Shown here in pieces: positions 1 through 5,132 of a stretch of 5,132 nt of DNA. Within the stretch, counting starts at the first letter, position 1. Every line of letters starts with the position of its first letter. The notes beneath the pieces were generated by a model that was not told the origin of the DNA, ran no database searches, and was given only the letters and a program-made list of their open reading frames with translations. A program made the position numbers and the translations under genes. This stretch comes from Firmicutes bacterium UBA7709 (lineage in GTDB: Bacteria > Bacillota_A > Clostridia > Peptostreptococcales > Anaerovoracaceae), in assembly GCA_002482405.1 (NCBI GenBank), contig DLFX01000316.1:2291-7422 (forward strand). Direction: 5' to 3'.

Positions 1-56
1 TTGTCCAAAATCGACTTGTTTAATTCTTAATAACTTGATGAGCTGCTCTGTTGCTT

Positions 57-3000
57 CTATTGATACCGCATCAGAATTTCAGCAAGCTGCGCCCTGGTTG
101 CGTTTCCGTTGGGGGACAGGGTAGTATCCGAGGTTCCGCCAACGAGCTTGTTAGCATACGCCCATTCCATAGCTTCCTTTGCCCAACTCGAAGTGCTGTT
201 CCAATCGGAGAACTGTGTGCCGTTCATGGTGCCTGTCTCCGTCAGTTTACTGTTGTACTTCTGCGCAAACCGGTGAAGAATGGTCACCATCTCCTGGCGG
301 CTGAGAGTTCCCGTAGGGGCGAATCTATCGCTGGACATGCCTTTGGCAATATCATTTTCATAAGCCCACAGCACAGCGTCGTAATACCATGCATTCTTGT
401 CGGTCACATCCGTAAAGGGTGAGCTTTCCAAGGCCGGTTTTTCCTGGCCCTGAAGCCGCCACAGGATGGTGACAAACATGGCGCGGGTAGTCTTTGTATT
501 TGGCTCGAAGGCCGTTTGAGACGTGCCGACCATAAGTCCTTTCTTAACGACGTAGTTTGCGGAGTTGTAGAACCAGTCTGTCAGCAGGACGTCGCTGAAA
601 GCTGCCGTAGCTTCCACAACAGGCATATAGATCGAAAAATGGCCTGTTGTGAAGGTCACCATACCCTCTGATGAATCATAAGTTCCCTGGAACCTCTCCA
701 CCTTGCCGTCTGAACCCAGGCAGTAGACGACGATATTCTTCGCGTCTTCACCCGCGGAAAGCTTGTGGGGCAAGGTAACCGTGACCGTGCCGCCGAAGTT
801 TTCTATTTTCTTATCGCCTGTGGAGACGGAAAGCTCATATACAGCATGGTTTTCCGCCAGGGCTTTTTGCGCTTCCGTCATGGCGCTGGTCTCTGCCAGC
901 CCCACAGAAAAGGACACCGATCCGCCGGAGACCTTTGAATCAATACCGTCGAGGGCAGTGGCGTCAAGAGAGATGCTGCCCGTGTTTGTTACGATTTTAA
1001 AGCCTTTTACCAAGTTGCTGTCAGCCAGCGCGGAGAGCGCGGATCCGGGCAGAGTGACATCCGTCCCTTTTACCGCATCCTTGGATACCGCGTTGATCTG
1101 CATTACGGTATTTTTGGAGGCGGCGTTGATGGCCGTTTCCACATCATTTGCACTGACGCTTGCTTTTCCTCTTCCGCCGGATACGGTTACTTTAGCTTCA
1201 ATAACCGTCGCGGTCTCAGACTGGCTGGGTTCCACCCCGTCCTTTGTGTTGGAATTCACCGTTGCGCTCTTGATGATGGTCAGTGAGGTCACGCTGGAAA
1301 CCAGCCTGCGTCCCATGGCGGTATGCCCGGTGTACTCCTCTTCGCTGCAGCCATAGCAGCTGCGGAGATTTGTTGTAGGAGTGCTGGACTTCGCAATAGC
1401 TTCGAGAGAGCTTCCGCTCAGCTGTCCGGAGACATGCTGCAGAGTAATGATATAGGGAACCGTCTTTTTTGCGCCGTTATTGTTTGGATCAAAGTAATAC
1501 TGATAGCTCTGTAAATTTTTATAGCTGACGGTATCATTGAAGTCCTTGGCGTCCGACGAAATGCTGTCGCCGGACGAGAAGGAAATTCCCGCGCTGGCGA
1601 GAAGCTGGTTAAGGGTGACGTACTGTATGGGCGCTACCGCATTCCATACAGTTTCTTTATAATAAATATATCCGAAGGAAGGCTTCAAGGACGGCGCTGT
1701 GGCCATATCCTCCAGCTGCGAGCGGCTGAACAGGGCGGCTGTCTCTTTGGCGCCTTTCTCCCCTTTTTGAGTGTAAATGGTCAGTTCCACCGGCTCAAAG
1801 GTCGCTGTCACAGTGACGGCTGAGGACGGCATGACAAAGGTATAGGTGGTCCGGGGAGAAGTGACGCTTTCTTTCAGCGTGCCGCTGCTGAGGGAAAGGC
1901 TTGTCAGCACATAACCCTTTGACGGCGCTGCTGTCAGCGTAACGGTATCTCCCGCCTTGGCGGATGACACGCTGGCTGTGACAGAGCCATAGCTTCCACT
2001 GTAGCCGGTAACGCTGTATGTGGAGCCGCCGCCAGGATTATCTCCGCCACCAGGGTTATCGCCGCCGCCGGAGGTCTTCTCAAGCGCCACCGTCACTATC
2101 TGGCTGTTGCCGGACACTGTGATACTGCCGGTTTTATCCTTATAACCCGACGCGGCCGCCGTATATGTATAAGTTCCGTCAGGCAGGATATAAGCGGCGT
2201 CAGGCAGATTGTAGGTCTTTTCCGAAGCAGGCTGCACGACATTGCCACTGCTGTCCTTTATCGCAACAACAGCCGTCTTCGGTGCCACAGAGAAGGACAC
2301 AATGTTGGTTGTGGATACGGAGACGGTGGTAACACCGTTAATCCAAAACTTGCCCATACTTCCGTTAAGAGCGGCACGGAGTTTTGTTTCGCTGCTATCC
2401 TGGGTGACATTGCTTGACCAGGCCAGCATACCATTGTCAAAGTCGCCGCCGGTCATATCTTCCGCCATACCACTATAGGTGGCCTTTTCGAAGGTGGCGT
2501 TGGAATTGAAATCCATACTCACCGCTTTATCGGAATATGGGATATAGCTTGAAAGCAGATCGTTGATTGCAATACCGCTGATAGTGTCATACGTGGTCGG
2601 AGCCGGAGGGGTCCCTTTGTACATCACCCAATCTGTGTTCGTCGTCGGGTGCTCTTTCAATTGATCCAATGACACAAAGCGGTCCGGGAAGACCCCTTCC
2701 TCGCTCTTGATCACCAGAGCGGCATCGGCTGCCTTCGTTACGGTGGTTACTTCGCTCACCCATGTACTTCCCATACCGCCGTTGACCGCCGATCTGATGC
2801 TGCCAGAATCGATTGTTTCCTTACCATCACTGCCAATTCGACTCCAGGCGAGCATAACCTGGGACCAATCGTATCCTGCGGATTTGGTACCAGTGACGAG
2901 GGTCGTGTCGGCATCGCAGTTATATACCGTTGAAGAGTATCCTGTGGAGTCTTCGAACTTCAGCGCCGCGGGTTTCACATCGGGCGCGTAATACTTCAGG

Positions 3001-4469
3001 ATGTCGGACACCGTGATTCCGGTTACGGTGTACGGCGTTTCATTACCCTTTTTATCTTTCTGGCTGAAAACAGCAGTGGTCGGGTGGGCCTTCATCTTAT
3101 CAAGGCTCAGATCCACGCCACAGAAATCCACGGCGGTGACGGACCCGGCAGAGATATAGCTTGCGCTCAGTGTTACGTCGGATGTGACTGCAAAAGTTTT
3201 ACTATAGGGTCCTGACCCGGTTGCACCTCCGAGGTTTGTCGTCGTTCCGCCGACTTTAGCGGTAAATCCATCGAATATATAGCCGCTGGAAGGAGCTGAA
3301 GCTGTCAATTCGATCTCGGTACCGGCCGCAAGTTTATTAGACGCACCTGTGATCTCCGAACCACTTACCTTTGCGGTAAAGGTTCCGCCTGTGGCAGGTG
3401 CGATGGATACGGTATAAAAGGTGGTCCATTGATAGCCACTCTGCCAGGACAGTACAGGATAGTTGCCTTTCGCAGCGTCAATAAACGGGCTGCCGGATAT
3501 GCCGCTGTTCAGCGCATCCTTCAGCTTCGTGGCCGTAGCAACGCCGCCGCTGTCCAGCGTAAAGCCGTTGGAGTTAAAGGCCGTAGTGACAGCCTTGGAC
3601 TCTGTATCCAAACCAACGGCTACTCCCGCACTTCCGATGAGATAATAACAGTCTGTGATGGTACCTGTCGTTGCGTTTGTAGCGGCAACCGCACCCGCGC
3701 CCGGGTCTGTGCCCGTTGTATTCCCAGAAGTCACCATCCCCACATTGAAGCAGTGATCGACGCTTCCGGAATTATAACCGATGATGCCGCCCGCACGGAG
3801 GTTATTATTATGAACCGCGCCCGCATTGATACAGTATTCCACGGTTCCCTCGTTATAACCCGCGATACCGCCGGCTCCCCGGGTTGAGCCTTGGCTTGCT
3901 TCTGTGATTGCGACATCACTGAAACAGCTACTGATAACACCATAATTGTATCCGGCGATGCCCGCGCTGCAACGGGGAGATGCCACAGTACCTGTCACAC
4001 CTAGTTTCTCAACCTTGCCTTTTTCACCAATCGATCCGAAAAGAGCATAGCCGCGATTTGTCGCAAAATCCCCCATCGGCCTATGGATAGAGATATTTTC
4101 GATGTAGTGCCCGCCTCCGTCAAAGGTTCCCTGGAATCTTTGGCTAGACAGGGGATTTTCCTGCGGTGGCAAAGCGATGGGCGTCCATTCGGTTCCGCCT
4201 GTCCAGCTCAGACTGCCTGAGCTATCGCTTTTCGACAGATCGATATTGCCTGTCAGGGTGAAGGTGCTGCCCTCATAGGTCGTACCTCCGTTGACCACCT
4301 GGGCCAGCTTAGCCAGCTGGGCCGCCGTGGAGATGGTATAGCTCCCTGTTCCCGTCTGACCCGTATAGGCCGGGGAATCCGCCCAAGCGGTGAAGTTCAC
4401 CCCGGAAAACAGAGAAAGGAGCATGACGAGTGTCAGGATAATCGACTGCACTCGTTTAAATTTGCTCAT
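57..4469 (-). CDS. Large modular SLH-domain surface protein (1470 aa, complete)
   Basis: This is an exported, probably wall-anchored surface protein; its ligand is unknown. The start is ATG with TAAGGAGG 7 nt upstream, followed directly by a signal peptide (Lys/Arg at 3-6, hydrophobic 10-22, AWA cleavage site at 28-30). Visible modules, in residues: GLUG-type beta-helix region (44-280), InlB-like repeat (351-439), two molybdopterin-oxidoreductase-fold-like modules (about 446-580 and 597-721), PEGA-like domain (722-797), Gly-rich linker (801-816), second InlB-like repeat (817-893), third molybdopterin-fold-like module (896-1068), beta-rich stalk (1069-1288) and three SLH domains (1290-1470). 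The stalk ends in TTGHFSIYMPV, a pattern I recall from other clostridial SLH proteins. There is no sortase motif and no C-terminal membrane anchor, which fits SLH anchoring. It lies 102 bp downstream of another SLH gene on the same strand. Export and anchoring are well supported; adhesion or ligand binding is inference. No frameshift or truncation is seen. Confidence 0.96.
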   Translation of the reverse strand: MSKFKRVQSIILTLVMLLSLFSGVNFTAWADSPAYTGQTGTGSYTISTAAQLAKLAQVVNGGTTYEGSTFTLTGNIDLSKSDSSGSLSWTGGTEWTPIALPPQENPLSSQRFQGTFDGGGHYIENISIHRPMGDFATNRGYALFGSIGEKGKVEKLGVTGTVASPRCSAGIAGYNYGVISSCFSDVAITEASQGSTRGAGGIAGYNEGTVEYCINAGAVHNNNLRAGGIIGYNSGSVDHCFNVGMVTSGNTTGTDPGAGAVAATNATTGTITDCYYLIGSAGVAVGLDTESKAVTTAFNSNGFTLDSGGVATATKLKDALNSGISGSPFIDAAKGNYPVLSWQSGYQWTTFYTVSIAPATGGTFTAKVSGSEITGASNKLAAGTEIELTASAPSSGYIFDGFTAKVGGTTTNLGGATGSGPYSKTFAVTSDVTLSASYISAGSVTAVDFCGVDLSLDKMKAHPTTAVFSQKDKKGNETPYTVTGITVSDILKYYAPDVKPAALKFEDSTGYSSTVYNCDADTTLVTGTKSAGYDWSQVMLAWSRIGSDGKETIDSGSIRSAVNGGMGSTWVSEVTTVTKAADAALVIKSEEGVFPDRFVSLDQLKEHPTTNTDWVMYKGTPPAPTTYDTISGIAINDLLSSYIPYSDKAVSMDFNSNATFEKATYSGMAEDMTGGDFDNGMLAWSSNVTQDSSETKLRAALNGSMGKFWINGVTTVSVSTTNIVSFSVAPKTAVVAIKDSSGNVVQPASEKTYNLPDAAYILPDGTYTYTAAASGYKDKTGSITVSGNSQIVTVALEKTSGGGDNPGGGDNPGGGSTYSVTGYSGSYGSVTASVSSAKAGDTVTLTAAPSKGYVLTSLSLSSGTLKESVTSPRTTYTFVMPSSAVTVTATFEPVELTIYTQKGEKGAKETAALFSRSQLEDMATAPSLKPSFGYIYYKETVWNAVAPIQYVTLNQLLASAGISFSSGDSISSDAKDFNDTVSYKNLQSYQYYFDPNNNGAKKTVPYIITLQHVSGQLSGSSLEAIAKSSTPTTNLRSCYGCSEEEYTGHTAMGRRLVSSVTSLTIIKSATVNSNTKDGVEPSQSETATVIEAKVTVSGGRGKASVSANDVETAINAASKNTVMQINAVSKDAVKGTDVTLPGSALSALADSNLVKGFKIVTNTGSISLDATALDGIDSKVSGGSVSFSVGLAETSAMTEAQKALAENHAVYELSVSTGDKKIENFGGTVTVTLPHKLSAGEDAKNIVVYCLGSDGKVERFQGTYDSSEGMVTFTTGHFSIYMPVVEATAAFSDVLLTDWFYNSANYVVKKGLMVGTSQTAFEPNTKTTRAMFVTILWRLQGQEKPALESSPFTDVTDKNAWYYDAVLWAYENDIAKGMSSDRFAPTGTLSRQEMVTILHRFAQKYNSKLTETGTMNGTQFSDWNSTSSWAKEAMEWAYANKLVGGTSDTTLSPNGNATRAQLAEILMRYQ
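60..602 (-). other. Three C-terminal SLH domains of the 1470-aa protein
   Basis: Residues 1290-1344 (FSDV to LWRLQGQ, motif TRAM 1328-1331), 1351-1405 (FTDV, motif SRQE 1390-1393) and 1420-1470 (FSDW, motif TRAQ 1458-1461). Each has the aromatic helix (WFYNSANYVVKKGLM, WYYDAVLWAYENDI, WAKEAMEWAYANKL) and the G-S--F-P--T-R pattern. SLH triplets fold into a three-prong spindle that binds pyruvylated wall polymer. The chain ends at LMRYQ, the natural end of the third SLH domain. Confidence 0.96.
1266..1784 (-). repeat. Molybdopterin-oxidoreductase-fold-like module 3, with CxxC
   Basis: Residues about 896-1068, longer than modules 1 and 2. Matching parts are FSRSQLEDMATAPS, IQYVTLNQLLASAGI, a Tyr-rich strand (YQYYFDPNN), VPYIITLQHVSG, and NLRSCYGCSEEE with a GRRLVSSVTSLTII ending. 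It carries a Cys-x-x-Cys pair (1038, 1041) absent from the other two. Membership in the same fold is inferred from motif order and is the least certain of the three. Confidence 0.45.
1791..2021 (-). other. InlB-like beta repeat domain, second copy
   Basis: Residues 817-893: YSVTGYSGSYGSVTASVSSAKAGDTVTLTAAP is interrupted only by normal turns, then GYVLTSLSLSSG, YTFVMPSSAVTVTATFEP. The ending F-MP--AVTVTA-F is the hallmark of divergent InlB B-repeats. Like the first copy, it sits immediately before a molybdopterin-fold-like module. Confidence 0.78.
2022..2069 (-). repeat. Gly-rich linker, (GGGDNP) repeat
   Basis: Residues 801-816 read GGGDNPGGGDNPGGGS, an 18-nt unit repeated about 2.6 times. 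The copies differ mainly at synonymous positions, so the protein sequence appears kept. It is a flexible hinge dividing the protein into two halves. Confidence 0.9.
2079..2306 (-). other. PEGA-like beta domain
   Basis: Residues 722-797 have the pattern of PEGA or carboxypeptidase-regulatory-like domains: FSVAPKTAVVAIKDSSG, then LPDGTYTYTAAASGYK, then GSITVSGNSQIVTVAL. Such beta-sandwich modules serve as spacers or carbohydrate-facing units on clostridial surface proteins. The module joins the second molybdopterin-fold-like module to the Gly-rich linker. Confidence 0.65.
2307..2681 (-). repeat. Molybdopterin-oxidoreductase-fold-like module 2
   Basis: Residues about 597-721. It aligns with module 1 over its whole length: LDQLKEHPTT against LDKMKAHPTT, SGIAINDLL against TGITVSDIL, MLAWSS against MLAWSR, RAALNGSMGKFW against RSAVNGGMGSTW, and GVTTV against EVTTV. 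It contains no Cys. The two are an internal tandem duplication, old enough that loops differ in length and sequence. Confidence 0.6.
2730..3134 (-). repeat. Molybdopterin-oxidoreductase-fold-like module 1
   Basis: Residues about 446-580. The order of motifs resembles the sulfite-oxidase-like Oxidored_molyb fold: a LSLDKMKAHPTT opening, YTVTGITVSDILKYY, a Gly-Tyr strand (STGYSS), MLAWS, then a Gly-rich stretch with W570 and VSEVTTVTK at the end. Cys450 and Cys518 are present, but the conserved Cys-Gly-Asn-Arg-type molybdenum-ligand context of true sulfite oxidases is not seen. Enzyme activity is therefore unlikely. Family assignment is by pattern recognition only. Confidence 0.5.
3153..3419 (-). 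other. InlB-like beta repeat domain, first copy
   Basis: Residues 351-439 show the divergent InlB B-repeat pattern: YTVSIAP, then GGTFTAKVSG, AAGTEIELTASAPSSGYIFDGF, and a final VTLSASY strand. This is a small beta-grasp-like spacer domain common in Gram-positive surface proteins. It directly precedes the first molybdopterin-fold-like module. Confidence 0.7.
3630..3968 (-). repeat. GLUG-type repeats (three clear, one degenerate)
   Basis: Residues 168-280 hold GIAGYN (170-175), GIAGYN (201-206), GIIGYN (228-233) and a degenerate GAVAATN. Each is followed by a turn, then a Cys (182, 213, 240, 274). The period is about 30 residues. The preceding stretch (44-130, with TISTAAQLAKLAQ, GNIDLS and FQGTFDGGG) is the usual N-terminal part of GLUG-containing surface proteins. 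GLUG repeats are thought to stack as rungs of a right-handed beta-helix; the Cys would then line up as a ladder. Confidence 0.82.
4380..4469 (-). other. Sec signal peptide of the 1470-aa protein
   Basis: Residues 1-30 show a basic N-region (MSKFKR), a hydrophobic core (IILTLVMLLSLFSG) and an Ala-Trp-Ala site before Asp31, a classic signal peptidase I cleavage pattern. There is no lipobox Cys, so the product should be secreted rather than lipid-anchored. Confidence 0.92.
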
Positions 4470-4476
4470 AATTGTT

Positions 4477-4484
4477 CCTCCTTA
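4477..4484 (-). promoter_or_regulatory. Strong Shine-Dalgarno sequence of the 1470-aa gene
   Basis: On the minus strand this reads TAAGGAGG, a near-perfect complement to the 16S rRNA 3' end. It sits 7 nt before the ATG at 4467-4469. It fixes the start codon, and the signal peptide begins right there. A site this strong fits a highly translated surface protein. Confidence 0.9.
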
Positions 4485-4487
4485 CAT

Positions 4488-4514
4488 TTAATAGATTTTC
4501 TTGATTAATAGATT
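4488..4514. repeat. 10-bp direct repeat in the leader region
   Basis: TTAATAGATT occurs at 4488-4497 and again at 4505-4514, a 17-bp period, between the candidate -10 and the ribosome binding site. The sequence shows the repeat exactly. A role as an operator or RNA element is only inference, and AT-rich spacers can produce such repeats by chance. Confidence 0.5.
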
Positions 4515-4542
4515 GTATATATAAAGTGCCGGTATTCTGCAA
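4514..4542 (-). promoter_or_regulatory. Candidate promoter for the 1470-aa gene (weak)
   Basis: On the minus strand, TTGCAG (4537-4542) and TATACA (4514-4519) are separated by 17 nt, the usual spacing for a housekeeping sigma factor. The -10 matches TATAAT at four of six positions and lies in an AT-rich stretch (TATATATACAAT). The -35 matches only three of six. Transcription would begin near 4507, giving a leader of about 40 nt. The -35 overlaps the hairpin at 4529-4565. The gene may instead be read through from upstream. Confidence 0.3.
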
Positions 4543-4565
4543 TCCGAAAGAGTTTACAGAACCGG
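4529..4565 (-). terminator. Imperfect hairpin after the upstream SLH gene; possible weak terminator
   Basis: The arms are CAGAACCGG (4557-4565) and CCGGTATTCTG (4529-4539), written on the plus strand. They pair over nine base pairs with a 2-nt bulge and a 17-nt loop. The structure begins 6 bp after the TAA stop of the upstream gene. In the direction of transcription it is followed by CACTTTATATA rather than a clean run of U, so as an intrinsic terminator it is poor. A shorter alternative stem (ATCCG/CGGAT) overlaps it. Confidence 0.35.
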
Positions 4566-4571
4566 ATCCGC

Positions 4572-5132
4572 TTAATGAGAGGAAAGACTGTCGTACCGCA
4601 TCAGCGCCGAAGCCAGCAAGGCGCGGGAGGCAAACTCCCGGGGTGTGGTCATAACACCGCTTTCAGGGGAGAATATCCCGTTATTCAGCGCCCAGTCCAC
4701 CTCCGTCCTGGCCCATGTGGAAACGGCCCCGGGCACACGGGCGTCGGTGCCTTCAGAAGTGGTATTTTTGCCGCTAAGGCTGGCAAAGCGATACAGAAAT
4801 ACCGCCGCTTCTTCTCTGGATAATGGCGCGTTGGGAGAAAACGTCGTTGCCGAGGTCCCGCCGCTGATTCCCTTATCTACGGCCCAGATCACCGCGTTTT
4901 GATACCAGCTCTGTTTCAGGTCGGTAAAGGAAGAATTGCCCTTCACTGCCGGACTTCCGGCAATGCGGTAGAGGGCGGTGACGAACATGGCCCGTGTCAT
5001 AGACCCGTCCGGCGAGAAAGCTGTACTCGACGTACCGTTGAGATAATTTTTTCCCAGGCAGTATGCAACCGCTCCATAATAGTCATCGTCCACATAGATA
5101 TCTCCGAAGGGGAGCGGCTGATCAAAGGCGCC
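4572..5132 (-). CDS. SLH-domain surface protein, C-terminal part (5' end outside window)
   Basis: The reading frame is open to the right edge of the window, so the gene is 5'-partial; 186 codons plus a TAA stop are visible. An in-frame GTG at 5091-5093 is not a credible start: 13 open codons precede it, and the SLH domain already begins upstream (PFGDIYVDDDYYGAV). The visible part is three SLH domains at residues about 8-60, 68-120 and 130-180 of the fragment. The signature motifs are TRAM (46-49) and SREE (105-108). The third domain is degenerate: it has SRAL (169-172) and lacks the usual Phe-x-Asp opening. In this family SLH triplets bind pyruvylated secondary cell wall polymer, so the protein should be surface-anchored by its C terminus. 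Its N-terminal function cannot be judged here. It is codirectional with the next SLH gene, which suggests a surface-protein cluster. Confidence 0.93.
   Translation of the reverse strand, partial: GAFDQPLPFGDIYVDDDYYGAVAYCLGKNYLNGTSSTAFSPDGSMTRAMFVTALYRIAGSPAVKGNSSFTDLKQSWYQNAVIWAVDKGISGGTSATTFSPNAPLSREEAAVFLYRFASLSGKNTTSEGTDARVPGAVSTWARTEVDWALNNGIFSPESGVMTTPREFASRALLASALMRYDSLSSH

Noticed and set aside
1..56. Possible terminator after the large gene.
   Set aside because: The only inverted repeat is a tiny AT-only one (TTAATTCTTAA) with no GC stem and no U-run. The real terminator, if any, is beyond the window.
51..422. Plus-strand open frame (123 codons) opposite the SLH region.
   Set aside because: It is antisense to clear SLH domains and its translation has no domain or signal; treated as a shadow. 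The same applies to the plus-strand frames at 1323-1514, 2242-2478, 2707-2991, 3429-3887 and 4575-4902.
763..1356. Long open frame on the plus strand (197 codons) opposite the large gene.
   Set aside because: It lies wholly antisense to the stalk and third module of a well-supported gene, has no ribosome binding site I can see, and its product shows no recognisable domain. It is a shadow of codon bias.
2022..2069. Short-period repeat as a CRISPR-like or phase-variable tract.
   Set aside because: The 18-nt unit encodes a Gly-rich linker with only 2.6 imperfect copies. Loss or gain of a unit would keep the frame, so it cannot switch the gene off.
681..4142. The same peptide pattern RFQGT-Y/F-D at residues 111-117 and 1259-1265.
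   Set aside because: The surrounding sequences belong to different domains (GLUG region and stalk), so the match is probably coincidence rather than a repeat.
5091..5093. GTG as the start of the upstream gene.
   Set aside because: The frame continues open to the window edge, no ribosome binding site precedes the GTG, and the first SLH domain starts before it.

Overview
The window looks like a cell-surface (S-layer-type) locus of a Gram-positive, probably clostridial, bacterium. Supporting signs are C-terminal S-layer homology (SLH) domains on both proteins, a Gram-positive-style signal peptide, a strong TAAGGAGG ribosome binding site, and AT-rich spacer between moderately GC-rich genes. The genus cannot be fixed from the sequence alone.

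Both genes are on the minus strand. The upstream gene (4572-5132) is cut by the right edge of the window, and only its last 186 codons are visible, which encode three SLH domains. After a 102-bp AT-rich spacer comes one very large complete gene (57-4469, 1470 aa). The spacer holds an imperfect hairpin, a weak promoter candidate, a 10-bp direct repeat and the ribosome binding site. The last 56 bp (1-56) hold no gene and no recognisable terminator.

The large protein is a modular, exported, wall-anchored protein. From N to C terminus it has a signal peptide, a GLUG-type beta-helix region, an InlB-like beta repeat, and two tandem modules resembling the molybdopterin-oxidoreductase (sulfite-oxidase-like) fold. 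These are followed by a PEGA-like beta domain, a Gly-rich linker, a second InlB-like repeat, a third molybdopterin-fold-like module, a beta-rich stalk and three SLH domains. The SLH triplets of both proteins should hold them non-covalently on the secondary cell wall polymer, displaying the N-terminal modules outward. No enzyme, transporter, mobile element, CRISPR array or RNA gene was found. The least ordinary element is the set of three apparently cofactor-less molybdopterin-fold-like modules in a surface adhesin-like scaffold.
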